From NCBI GenBank assembly GCA_021202985.1, contig JAJQCA010000046.1, forward strand, positions 81,217 to 145,216: DNA of 64,000 nucleotides, given 5' to 3'. This DNA is from Alistipes sp. (GTDB lineage Bacteria; Bacteroidota; Bacteroidia; Bacteroidales; Rikenellaceae). Under the pieces are notes generated by a model. It made no database searches. It was given only the letters and a program-made list of their open reading frames with translations, and was not told where the DNA came from. Made by a program: the position numbers and the translations under genes. Shown here one piece after another: positions 30,313 through 39,471 of this stretch (position 1 is the first letter of the stretch; each line of letters opens with the position of its first letter).

Positions 30313-31044
30313 ATGAATAAGACCGCTGACTACGAATTTACGGTTATCGTCCCGGTTTACGACGAGAAGGACAACATAGAACGGCTCGAAAAAGAACTGG
30401 GAAAATTCCTGCGCGAAGCTCCGGTAAAGAGTTGCGTGCTGTTCGTGGACGACGGTTCGAAGGACGGCAGCGGCGATCTGCTGCGCGGTGTATGCGGCCG
30501 GAATCCGGATATGTACTGCATCCGCCTGGGTCGGAACCGGGGCCTGAGCGCTGCCATGAAGGCCGGCATAGACCACACATGGTCCGAATACCTGGGCTAT
30601 ATTGACGCAGACCTGCAAACCGACCCGGAGGATTTTGCCCTGCTTCTGGAACATGCCGCGGACTATCCGCTGGTTATGGGCATCCGGACCGGACGCAAGG
30701 ACAGTTTCGTAAAGAACGCCTCCTCGAAGATAGCCAACGGCTTCCGAAGGATGATGACCGGGGACGGTATCACCGACACGGGCTGCCCGCTAAAGGTGAT
30801 GCGCACCTCTTATGCCCGGCGGATTCCGTTCTTTACGGGTATGCACCGCTTCCTTCCGGCGCTGATTATGCTCCAGGAAGGCGGAACCGTCAAGGAGATA
30901 CCCGTAAGGCATTACCCGCGCACGGCCGGGCAATCGAAATACCACCTCTGGAACCGCCTGGCCGGTCCGTTCAAGGACTGTTTCGCTTACCGGTGGATGA
31001 AAAAGCGTTACATTAACTACACAGTCAGCGAGTCTGACCTATGA
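30313..31044 (+). CDS. Glycosyltransferase family 2 (DPM1/ArnC-like) without C-terminal TM helices
   Basis: VIVPVYDEKDNIERLEKEL, FVDDGSKDGS, GYIDADLQTDPEDF. Confidence 0.9.
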   Translation: MNKTADYEFTVIVPVYDEKDNIERLEKELGKFLREAPVKSCVLFVDDGSKDGSGDLLRGVCGRNPDMYCIRLGRNRGLSAAMKAGIDHTWSEYLGYIDADLQTDPEDFALLLEHAADYPLVMGIRTGRKDSFVKNASSKIANGFRRMMTGDGITDTGCPLKVMRTSYARRIPFFTGMHRFLPALIMLQEGGTVKEIPVRHYPRTAGQSKYHLWNRLAGPFKDCFAYRWMKKRYINYTVSESDL

Positions 31045-31676
31045 GTTCCGGTATAGAGTACGCGGTTGGCGCCGTGGCGCAGCTACTTTTCTCCGCGCGC
31101 GTGCTGGTGCAGTGGATAGCTTCCGAAAAGGCGCACCGGATAATCTCGCCTGTTCTGTTCTGGCAGCTCAGTATGATGGCCTCATTCCTGCTCTGCATCT
31201 ACGGCTGGCTGAGGTTCGACTTCGCCATAGTCGCCGGGCAGCTGGTTTTGTATTACATCTATATCTGGAACCTCAACATCAAAGGGGCATGGAAGACGAT
31301 GCACAGGCTACTCCGCATCGCGTTCCTCTATATCCCCCTCGCCGCGGCCTTTTGGTGCCTTGTTGACTGGGATCACACGTTCGAACATCTTTTTATGCAG
31401 GAAGATATACCGGCGTGGCTCATCATTTTCGGGCTCGTGGGCCAGTCGGTATTCACCTTCCGGTTTATCTACCAATGGTTATATTCCCGTGCGCGCGGCG
31501 AGTCGCTGCTGCCCGTGACGTTCTGGATTATCAGCCTTACAGGTTCGGTTCTTATAATCACCTACGCCCTTATCCGGGTAGACTATATCTACATAGTCGG
31601 GCAGGGAGCAGGACTGGTCGCCTATATCCGCAACATTATGATCGGCGTCCGGCAGCCCCGGAGCGGCCGGCAATAA
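31041..31676 (+). CDS. LAB_N (lipid A biosynthesis N-terminal domain) membrane protein, two domain copies
   Basis: AQLLFSARVLVQWIASEKAHRIISPVLFWQLSMMASFLLCIYGWLRFDFAIVAGQ repeated as GQSVFTFRFIYQWLYSRARGESLLPVTFWIISLTGSVLIITYALIRVDYIYIVGQ. Confidence 0.88.
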   Translation: MSSGIEYAVGAVAQLLFSARVLVQWIASEKAHRIISPVLFWQLSMMASFLLCIYGWLRFDFAIVAGQLVLYYIYIWNLNIKGAWKTMHRLLRIAFLYIPLAAAFWCLVDWDHTFEHLFMQEDIPAWLIIFGLVGQSVFTFRFIYQWLYSRARGESLLPVTFWIISLTGSVLIITYALIRVDYIYIVGQGAGLVAYIRNIMIGVRQPRSGRQ

Positions 31677-31748
31677 ACGGATTGAACCATGACAGTCAAC
31701 CCCCGACCGGGACAGATGTTCGGCCGGAGCGGCACAAAGAATAACGGG

Positions 31749-31771
31749 CGGGCGGCCTTCACGGCCGCCCG
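31749..31771. terminator. Bidirectional terminator hairpin
   Basis: CGGGCGGCC-TTCAC-GGCCGCCCG between convergent genes. Confidence 0.65.
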
Positions 31772-31796
31772 TCTGCGATTCTAAACTCGATAGCCG

Positions 31797-32555
31797 TCAA
31801 TCCTTATTTTCAAACACCAACATAATCTTCCCGCCGTCCGGGTAGATACTGAAGGCGGGCGGGGTATCTTCCTGATTCAGCGCCACGGTGCCCTGTGCGA
31901 TATCTACGCTGTACTGGTTACGGCCCGAGGTGGCGGAAATCCGCTGCGGGATTATTACGGTAAAGGGCAGTTCTTCGCTTTTTTCGCGGGCGGCAATCAG
32001 GGAGAGGAACCAGTTGTCGGTCGGTTCACCTGTCGCGGGGTCGTAAGCTTCGATGGTCATCGAGCCTTCGTCCATATGCATACGGAAACTGCGGTAGCCG
32101 TAAAGGTCGTCCCATTGGAGGGAGGCGGAGCTGTCGCCCGCATCGATTTTCGGATCTTTACATTTAACCGTGTGGAGGCCCACTCCCGGAATGGATTCCA
32201 TAAAGTATATCCCGGCCTGCCGCTGCGGCGAGCTCCACCGCTGGCCGTCCATCACCGCGTATCCTTCGGCTCCCTGGTTATCCGCCGTGCGCACGGCGGG
32301 TAACGGCCTGTCGTCGAACATCCGCAGTTCGCTGAATCGCACCCCGGCGTCCTGCCATGCCATGTCGGCAAGGTAATAACGGCTGTCGAACCGTATTGCC
32401 GGGCGGAGTCCCGCCATCGTATCCACCCCGCATCTCACCGTAGATGCGGACCCGTCGCCCTGCTCGTTCCCACCGGCGGCCGATGCCGGATTTCCAAAAC
32501 ACAAGGCCAGCATTGCCGCTATCGCGGACGTGCCGGCCAATAACCTGCTGAACAT
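31797..32555 (-). CDS. Secreted hypothetical protein
   Basis: Start MFSRLLAGTSAIAAMLALCFGNPASAA signal peptide within longer ORF. Confidence 0.55.
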   Translation of the reverse strand: MFSRLLAGTSAIAAMLALCFGNPASAAGGNEQGDGSASTVRCGVDTMAGLRPAIRFDSRYYLADMAWQDAGVRFSELRMFDDRPLPAVRTADNQGAEGYAVMDGQRWSSPQRQAGIYFMESIPGVGLHTVKCKDPKIDAGDSSASLQWDDLYGYRSFRMHMDEGSMTIEAYDPATGEPTDNWFLSLIAAREKSEELPFTVIIPQRISATSGRNQYSVDIAQGTVALNQEDTPPAFSIYPDGGKIMLVFENKD

Positions 32556-32584
32556 AATCGCTTGTTTTATTATCGTTAGTAAAA

Positions 32585-32785
32585 TTAATCCCATTCGTCG
32601 TCGTTTTGTTCCGGCATTGCAATCTGTCCCTCGCCCGGGAAAGTGTCGGCATAACCGGCCGCGGAGACTGTAAACACCGGCCGGTCCGACCCGCCGGTAC
32701 AGGAATAGGGCGCCACGGGACCGGTATGGGTCCGGCGGAACGCGTATCCGGGAACGGCAGTGGAGTCGGTATCGAAATGTGTCAT
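32585..32785 (-). CDS. Small 66-aa hypothetical protein
   Basis: MTHFDTDSTAVPGYAFRRTHTGPVAPYSCTGGSDRPVFTVSAAGYADTFPGEGQIAMPEQNDDEWD; TAACTTTG -7-like element at 32808-32815; 29 nt upstream of the next gene. Confidence 0.45.
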   Translation of the reverse strand: MTHFDTDSTAVPGYAFRRTHTGPVAPYSCTGGSDRPVFTVSAAGYADTFPGEGQIAMPEQNDDEWD

Positions 32786-32933
32786 ATATCGCAGGGCGGG
32801 GTTGCCGCAAAGTTATCCTTAAAATCCGGCCCTCTCCTGCGGGATATGTCAGTTTATCCCACGGCAATGTGGATTATACCGGTGCGCGCGCGGGCCACCG
32901 GGTAGCCCTTGCAAAAAACAATCCAAACGCAAA

Positions 32934-32961
32934 GAGGGCCGCCCCGTTGGGGGCGGCCCTC
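32934..32961. terminator. Strong hairpin terminator
   Basis: GAGGGCCGCCCC-GTTG-GGGGCGGCCCTC. Confidence 0.7.
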
Positions 32962-32997
32962 CCGGTCCGTACAATGCGGACCGTATTGAATTGACAG

Positions 32998-34287
32998 TTA
33001 CCTGCCTATCGCTTTCATAAGGAATTCCCACGACTTGGCATTCTGCTCGGGGTACTGCCAGTGGCCCAACTCCTCGGCAACCACGATTTCTTTCGGGGCC
33101 GGTATCATGTTAAGGGCCGCGCATACCGAGGTGGGAGGGCAGGTCATATCGTTGTAACCGAAGACGTAGATGCCCGGAGCACGGACACGCCTCGCAAAGT
33201 TCACCACGTCGTAATATGCGAGTGTTTCGAGCATGGCGGACGACGGGTTATCGTTATCGTCGCGGAACATGTGGGGCCATCCGCCGGCGCGGTCGTAGTG
33301 GTGTCCGGCCATGTCCGAGAGGGCCGGATAGTTGGCGGCAAGCGCGGTTATACGGTCGTCGAGACCGGCGGTTACAATCGAGAGCGCACCGCCCTGGCTG
33401 CCTCCGCGGACTATAACATTCTCACCGTCGAACTCGGGAAGAGAGGTCAGGTAGTCGATTCCGCGGATACACCCGAGGTATACCCTCTTGAAGTAGTAAT
33501 TATCCTTGTCTTCGATCTTTATCCTCATATAGTTGGAAAGTGCTCCCCGCGACAGGTCGGCGTAAACGTGGGTGGGAAGGTTCACCGGGATGCCGTGGAT
33601 ACCCATTTGCAGGACGATAAACCCTTGTTCGGCAGTATTAAGGTCGCCGTAGTAAGGGCGGATTCCCGCACCCGGAACCTGAAGCATCACGGGATATTTA
33701 CCCTCGGCCTTGGGTTTGGTAAGGATACCGTATACCCTTGCGTTATACGGCAGCAGGAGGCTTACCTGATAGACATCGACCGTAGCGGTACACTGGTCGG
33801 GCAGAAGCGTTACGATGGGTGCTACGGGGACTTCGGCAAGCTGCGCCTTGGCCCTGTCCCAGAACTCCTCGAAGTCGGCCGGGTCCTGCACGGTGGGCTG
33901 GATATCCTGTGAATCGACTCCCGCGGTTGCCATCCCTTCGTATTCGTTACCGTCGTATGTGGTCCAGACCCGGCAGCGAAGGAAGCCCGGCTTGTCCATC
34001 GTGCCGCCGTCTATCGTGCCGGTGCCGTTACGCAGGGTCAGGGTTCCCGAGCTGCGGGCGGGCATCATGTCTTCCGATATTTCGTACCGTATCTCCACGT
34101 TCTCCAACGGGCTGTTGTTTTTGATGACCGATACGTCGAATTTGATTTTCTCGCCCTGCGAATAGTGCCAGTCGGGATTCTCTGCCGCGACCTGTACGCG
34201 GATATACCTTTGCGGCGGTTGGGCATTAAGGGTCACTGCTAAGGCCAGCGACAGGAGCATGGCCATAAATGTTCTGAAGGTTTTCAT
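32998..34287 (-). CDS. AXE1-family acetylxylan esterase/cephalosporin-C deacetylase-like hydrolase
   Basis: Signal peptide; GSQGGALSIVTAGLDDRITALAANYPALSDMAGH; VFGYNDMTCPPTSVCAALNMI; ELGHW. Confidence 0.9.
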   Translation of the reverse strand: MKTFRTFMAMLLSLALAVTLNAQPPQRYIRVQVAAENPDWHYSQGEKIKFDVSVIKNNSPLENVEIRYEISEDMMPARSSGTLTLRNGTGTIDGGTMDKPGFLRCRVWTTYDGNEYEGMATAGVDSQDIQPTVQDPADFEEFWDRAKAQLAEVPVAPIVTLLPDQCTATVDVYQVSLLLPYNARVYGILTKPKAEGKYPVMLQVPGAGIRPYYGDLNTAEQGFIVLQMGIHGIPVNLPTHVYADLSRGALSNYMRIKIEDKDNYYFKRVYLGCIRGIDYLTSLPEFDGENVIVRGGSQGGALSIVTAGLDDRITALAANYPALSDMAGHHYDRAGGWPHMFRDDNDNPSSAMLETLAYYDVVNFARRVRAPGIYVFGYNDMTCPPTSVCAALNMIPAPKEIVVAEELGHWQYPEQNAKSWEFLMKAIGR

Positions 34288-34458
34288 TTTATTATCTGGG
34301 TTTAGAAGTTCCGGTCGGATGCGAATAGACGTAAAAATACAAAAGAATTTTCAGCCGTCCAAACTTAGTGCAGTTTTTCCATAAAATACCCGGACCGGGA
34401 TAAGTCGATTATTGCTGGCGCAAGGATGTAAGATACCGGTGGAGAATAAATACAGACA

Positions 34459-34533
34459 GATTCTTCACTACGTTCTGAATGACATGCAAATTAAATATGT
34501 CATCCTGAGGAGTTATCAAACGACGAAGGATTT
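34459..34533. repeat. Intergenic repeat copies in inverted orientation
   Basis: GATTCTTCACTACGTTCTGAATGACAT (34459-34485) and GTCATCCTGAGGAG...ACGACGAAGGATTT (34499-34533). Confidence 0.65.
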
Positions 34534-34688
34534 AACGGCTGATTATCCGCCCACCCGAAATGACTTATTTGCGGCCGGCAGGAGATTTGGACACTCTCCT
34601 TCAATTTGGCATACCTATTGGATATCCGCACGTTATCCGCACCGTCTCCGGGGCGGCCCTACCGGATCAACATCTAAAAATATCAGAT

Positions 34689-36077
34689 ATGGCAATTCAT
34701 TTTATCAGGGACAAGAAACAGAGCGTTTACGACCCCTACTCGCAGGATGCGGCAGTAAAACCCATCCCGAAGTACCGCCTTCCCGAGACGGGAAGCGACC
34801 CGGAAGTGGTTACGGACCTTATACTGGACGAGCTCCTGCTCGACGGTAACGCCAAACAGAACCTGGCCACATTCTGCCAGACCGACGTCGACCGGTACAT
34901 CCATAAAATCATGGACCGGAGCATCGACAAAAACATGATCGACAAGGACGAATACCCGCAGACGGCCGAAATAGAGATGCGCTGCGTGGCAATTCTGGCC
35001 GACCTGTGGCACTCGCCCGAGAGCGAGACCACAATCGGCTGCTCGACCACCGGGTCCAGTGAAGCGGCGATGCTGGGCGGCCTCGCCCTTAAATGGCAGT
35101 GGCGTAAAAAACGGCAGGCGGAGGGCAAGCCCACCGACAAACCCAATATTATCACGGGACCGGTGCAGATATGCTGGCATAAGTTCGCACGCTATTTCGA
35201 CGTCGAGATACGCGAAATACCGATGGAGCACGGCCGCCTTCTAATGACCCCGGAAGAGGTGCTCAAACGGGTGGACGAGAATACCATCGGGGTGGTACCC
35301 ACTTTCGGGGTTACGTTTACCTGCCAGTACGAGGACGTTAAGGCGGTAGCCGACGCCCTCGACAGGCTCCAGGCCGAGAAGGGTCTCGACATACCCATCC
35401 ATGTGGATGCGGCCAGCGGCGGTTTCATAGCTCCTTTCTGCCAGCCGGAAATCGTGTGGGACTTCCAAATCCCGAGGGTGAAATCCATCAACGCCTCGGG
35501 CCACAAATACGGACTCTCCCCCCTCGGGGTAGGCTGGGTGGTATGGCGCACCGAACACGACCTGCCCGAAGAACTGATATTCCGGGTTAACTATCTCGGC
35601 GGAGATATGCCCACTTTCGCCCTCAACTTTTCCCGGCCCGGCGGCCAGATTGTGGCCCAGTACTACAACCTGCTCCGCCACGGGTTCCAAGGCTACCGCC
35701 GCATCCAGCAGGCTTGCCTCGACCACGGCGCCTACATAGCCCGGGAGGTGGAAAAACTGGGAATGTTCGAACTGCTGTACGACGGGAAAGGCGCCCTCCC
35801 CGGAGCGGCGTGGATGCTTAAGGAAGGTATCGACCCGGGATTCAACCTCTACGACCTGTCGGACAAAATGCGGTCGCGCGGGTGGCAGATAGCCTCCTAT
35901 TCGTTGCCGGCCGACGCGCAGGACATGGTGGTACAGCGTGTGCTGATACGCCACGGTTTCAGCCACGATATGGCGGAACTGATGATAACCGACCTCAAAC
36001 GGTGCATCGAGTATTTCACCGAAAACCCTGTCCGGCACAGCCTTGCCGAGCAGGAAGCCGGCGGTTACCACCACTAA
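34689..36077 (+). CDS. gadB: Glutamate decarboxylase (PLP-dependent)
   Basis: [58 protein letters not shown]. Confidence 0.96.
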   Translation: MAIHFIRDKKQSVYDPYSQDAAVKPIPKYRLPETGSDPEVVTDLILDELLLDGNAKQNLATFCQTDVDRYIHKIMDRSIDKNMIDKDEYPQTAEIEMRCVAILADLWHSPESETTIGCSTTGSSEAAMLGGLALKWQWRKKRQAEGKPTDKPNIITGPVQICWHKFARYFDVEIREIPMEHGRLLMTPEEVLKRVDENTIGVVPTFGVTFTCQYEDVKAVADALDRLQAEKGLDIPIHVDAASGGFIAPFCQPEIVWDFQIPRVKSINASGHKYGLSPLGVGWVVWRTEHDLPEELIFRVNYLGGDMPTFALNFSRPGGQIVAQYYNLLRHGFQGYRRIQQACLDHGAYIAREVEKLGMFELLYDGKGALPGAAWMLKEGIDPGFNLYDLSDKMRSRGWQIASYSLPADAQDMVVQRVLIRHGFSHDMAELMITDLKRCIEYFTENPVRHSLAEQEAGGYHH

Positions 36078-36111
36078 TGCGTCCGCCCCTCTTACGGGTA
36101 TAGCTCCAAGC

Positions 36112-36140
36112 TAAGCCGGAACTTGTTGCGTTCCGGCTTA
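36112..36140. terminator. Terminator hairpin after gadB
   Basis: TAAGCCGGAAC-TTGTTGC-GTTCCGGCTTA then TTATTTTG. Confidence 0.75.
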
Positions 36141-36364
36141 TTATTTTGCCTTTGTAAACCGGTAGTATTTTTCAGGGACGGAAACCGAATATACACCCGG
36201 GGGGGGTCCCGAAATTGTATCGCTTACAAAAAAATCCCGGGACCTGACCGGACCCGGGAGTAGTAATAGGTAATGCGTAGAGGGTATTTCTTTAAGGGGC
36301 GTGTGCGTACAGCCGCCGCACATGCCGGTATCCCTTTTGCAAGAACCGTACCGCGCCCGAGCTG

Positions 36365-36859
36365 TTATTCCGCTTTCCGCAGGATGTAGTGGTCGGCAAG
36401 GTCGCCTCCGATACGGTTGCCTACGAGGTCCAGTTGCCGCAGGGTCCCTTCCCCCACGAAATAACGGTATACCTGCCCGTCACCGTAGTCGAGCGTGATA
36501 CGGGTCCCGTCCTCGTCCCACCGGTAAAGGCCGGACGATTCGTACACCTTTCCGTCCCCCTTCCCGAGATAACGGGTCGACATCCGGTAGGTACCGTCCG
36601 CGGAGAGGGTCACGGTGGTTTCGATACCCTCGCAGTCGGCACACGGGAGAACGCCCCGGTATGTACCCGCGTAATCGAGCGAGTTGGCCGCCGTATGGCC
36701 GTCGCCGGCTTGATATGCGTCATACTCGTGCACTTCCGTAATGTCCCGCTCCAGAAGCTGGTCCTCGGTAGGTGGCAGGGCGGCGGTATCGGCCCTGCGG
36801 TTATTAAGGCAGCCTGTCAGGCAGGCCGCCGCCGCAACGGCAATTATTAGTTTTTTCAT
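36365..36859 (-). CDS. NlpE-like lipoprotein
   Basis: Lipobox CLTGC; YAGTYRGVLPCADCEGIETTVTLSADGTYRM. Confidence 0.88.
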   Translation of the reverse strand: MKKLIIAVAAAACLTGCLNNRRADTAALPPTEDQLLERDITEVHEYDAYQAGDGHTAANSLDYAGTYRGVLPCADCEGIETTVTLSADGTYRMSTRYLGKGDGKVYESSGLYRWDEDGTRITLDYGDGQVYRYFVGEGTLRQLDLVGNRIGGDLADHYILRKAE

Positions 36860-37247
36860 CGCATCCGTTTTTATCTTCCTTCGCAACAACCGCTCCGCAA
36901 TCCGCCGGCATATTCTCTATCGCCCAACCCACAAGGCCGGTCACATGCGGCATCAGGCTTTCGCCTTTGGGCGTAAGGCTGTATTCCACCCTCGGGGGAA
37001 CCTCCCCGAAAACCTCCCGGCGCACCAGTCCGTCCGCCTCGAGGGAGCGGAGGGTGACGGTCAGCATCCGGTGCGACACGTCACCGATGGTACGGTGAAT
37101 GGCGCTGAACCTGAGCCTGCCGTTTGCGTGCAGGGTGGAAAGCACCAGCAGGGACCACTTGTCGCCGAACCGGTCGAGCACGTTCCTAACCGGGCAAAAC
37201 CCGGAACCCGCGGGGGGTAAAAAAAATTGGAAATTTTCACTCTCCAT
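36804..37247 (-). CDS. HxlR-family transcriptional regulator
   Basis: CPVRNVLDRFGDKWSLLVLSTLHANGRLRFSAIHRTIGDVSHRMLTVTLRSLEADGLVRREVFGEVPPRVEYSLTPKGESL. Confidence 0.92.
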   Translation of the reverse strand: MESENFQFFLPPAGSGFCPVRNVLDRFGDKWSLLVLSTLHANGRLRFSAIHRTIGDVSHRMLTVTLRSLEADGLVRREVFGEVPPRVEYSLTPKGESLMPHVTGLVGWAIENMPADCGAVVAKEDKNGCDEKTNNCRCGGGLPDRLP

Positions 37248-37400
37248 AACACTTTGTCTTGCAGCGATAGTTACACCGCTGTTAGTATCTTATCCGCAGG
37301 TGCGTTCTTGCGGGATAAGTAAAACCTGCGTATGTTTGCTTTACAAAAGTAACAAACTTACCTTTAGTAACAATATCGTTAATCACTAAATTCTGAAGTT

Positions 37401-37931
37401 ATGGCAAAGAAAGCAGCGGTTCTGGCCCTCAACCCGGTGAACGGGGCCGGGCTGTTCCAGTACCTCGAAGCGTTTTACGAAAACGGAATCGGTTACCGGG
37501 TGTTCGCGGTGGCGGACACGACCGAAATCGCAACCAACTCGGGCATCGCCCTCCGGGCTGACGACACGGTGGCGAACCTTTTAGGCAGGGCGGGTGAATA
37601 TGACGCACTGGTTTTCGCATGCGGCGACGCCGTTCCGGTTTTCAGCCAGAACGCCGAAAAACAGTACAACAGGGACATGCTCGCGGTAATCGCCGAGTTC
37701 GCAGAAGCGGGCAAAATCATGGCCGGCCATTGCGCCGCGGCATTGATGTATGAAATGGCGGGAGTCTCCGAAGGCCGGAGGCTGGCCGTACACCCGCTCG
37801 CAAAAGGCGCCATCGTCAAAGGCAGTGCTACCGATTCGCCCTCGGAGACGGACGGTAATTTCTACACTGCACAAACCGAGAACTCCATCCCGGCCATGAT
37901 CGGCCCCCTGGTGGAAGCCCTTAAAGGCTGA
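37401..37931 (+). CDS. DJ-1/PfpI-family protein
   Basis: AGHCAAALMYEMAGVSEGRRLAVHP nucleophile-elbow Cys; divergent from the HxlR gene. Confidence 0.75.
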   Translation: MAKKAAVLALNPVNGAGLFQYLEAFYENGIGYRVFAVADTTEIATNSGIALRADDTVANLLGRAGEYDALVFACGDAVPVFSQNAEKQYNRDMLAVIAEFAEAGKIMAGHCAAALMYEMAGVSEGRRLAVHPLAKGAIVKGSATDSPSETDGNFYTAQTENSIPAMIGPLVEALKG

Positions 37932-37937
37932 ATAATA

Positions 37938-37976
37938 AACAGGAACCCCCGCAAAGCCATTGCGGGGGTTCCTGTT
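37938..37976. terminator. Bidirectional terminator hairpin (17-bp stem)
   Basis: AACAGGAACCCCCGCAA-AGCCA-TTGCGGGGGTTCCTGTT. Confidence 0.8.
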
Positions 37977-38003
37977 CACGCACCGGCCGGGCCGACGGTG
38001 GTA

Positions 38004-38588
38004 TTACTGCTGTGTCCAGACAAGGTCGTGAATATCGTAACCGAGCTTGCAGGCCAGCTTCAGGTATTTTTTCCGTACATCGTCCGGCATGAATTTCTCC
38101 CGCGACAACAGCCACAGGTAGTCCCTGTTTTCGCCCGCTATCAACGCGAACCGGTAATCCGGGTCGATACTGATCACGTTGTATCCGGAGTAGAACGGTC
38201 CGAAAAACGACACCTTCAGCTTACCCTCATGTGTGTCGTCCACGAATTTGGCTTTACCTTCGGCTTCTTCCCACTCCCCTTTTTCGGTGTTATAGCCGCG
38301 GTTTATCACCTTTACCGAGCCGTCTTCGTTGAGGGTGTACTCGGCCGTCACGTAGTCGAGCTTCTTTTCGTACTTGTAGTCGAACCGGGCTATTTCGTAC
38401 CACTTCCCCAGGAAGCGCGACAGTTCGAACGGGCTTACGGCACGCACCCCTTTGGGGATGGTCCGTTTGAATTTTTTCGCAAGGAAAACTCCCGCCGCCG
38501 CGGCGAGAATACCTCCGCCGACGGCAGCGGCGATGGCTATTTCCTTCTTCTTATCCTTCCTGCAGCAATTACAATGCATCATCTTCAT
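38004..38588 (-). CDS. blc: Blc-like lipocalin with Cys-rich N-terminus and TM anchor
   Basis: FLGKWYEIARFDYKYEKKLDYVTAEYTLNEDGSVKVINRGYN; YLWLLSRE. Confidence 0.92.
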   Translation of the reverse strand: MKMMHCNCCRKDKKKEIAIAAAVGGGILAAAAGVFLAKKFKRTIPKGVRAVSPFELSRFLGKWYEIARFDYKYEKKLDYVTAEYTLNEDGSVKVINRGYNTEKGEWEEAEGKAKFVDDTHEGKLKVSFFGPFYSGYNVISIDPDYRFALIAGENRDYLWLLSREKFMPDDVRKKYLKLACKLGYDIHDLVWTQQ

Positions 38589-38690
38589 AATATTTATTTT
38601 AACGTATTACGAATGCAAGACGGATGCCATACAAGGGAGTGAGAAGGGGATAATGCACCAGGCACGGGACGGCTCCCCGCCCGGGCCGTT

Positions 38691-39338
38691 TCAGGGAGTG
38701 TCTATATATGAACGCCGTATAATATCGGCCGCCGCCGGCCCTTCACAAAAGAGCAGGTCGATAACGGAAAGGTTCTCCTCGAAGGGGAAGCGGTCCGAAA
38801 AGACCTGCCAGTAAGGCTCGGGGCGGAACCGCGGGTCCTCCCGCTTCAGCCGGGCCTTCGGGGAGATCGTAGAGCGGTAATCGGTGAACTCCCCGGACGG
38901 GGCGTTTCGCAGGTCGACGTAGCCGTCCGGAAAGAGTGGACGGTGCCGGCAACCGAGAATCCCGAGTACGGTCTCCATCAGCCCCGTGTTAAGGTCGTAG
39001 AGGAAGACGTACTCTTTCCGGTAGAACGGTTCGAAGAGGTGGGTGTAATAGTCGAAATAGGGGGAGTTGGCGTACGACGAGACTATTGCATGCCAGTGAA
39101 TATGGCGCCACCGTTTGGTATTGTCTATCCGTACGTCCCTGAGGGGGGTCCGGCTAAAGTTACCCGGCTTTACGATGTTCACCGTAAGGGCAGTCCTGCC
39201 GCCGGCAGTCATAATCTCGCAGCGGTTGCGGTAGCTCTGCTTGACGTAGTTTTCATAAACGTCCACGGCACACTCCGAACAGCAGAGTTTGGTATAGTAC
39301 TGAATATTGCCCAGGTATGCAAGGTACAATAGCTCCAT
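38691..39338 (-). CDS. WbqC-family protein
   Basis: YLAYLGNIQYYTKL; GGRTALTVNIVKPGN; WRHIHWHAIVSSYANSPYFDYYTHLFEPFYRKEYVFLYDLN. Confidence 0.88.
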   Translation of the reverse strand: MELLYLAYLGNIQYYTKLCCSECAVDVYENYVKQSYRNRCEIMTAGGRTALTVNIVKPGNFSRTPLRDVRIDNTKRWRHIHWHAIVSSYANSPYFDYYTHLFEPFYRKEYVFLYDLNTGLMETVLGILGCRHRPLFPDGYVDLRNAPSGEFTDYRSTISPKARLKREDPRFRPEPYWQVFSDRFPFEENLSVIDLLFCEGPAAADIIRRSYIDTP

Positions 39339-39471
39339 CCTGCGGTCTTCTTTTACGGGATACTATCTGTTTCTAAACCTTCCGGTTTATTACTCCTCAT
39401 GAGGAGGGGAATTTACGGCCCGCCGGGTGCGGGTTGAGGGCCGGAAGCCGCTACGTGGAATACACCGGAAT

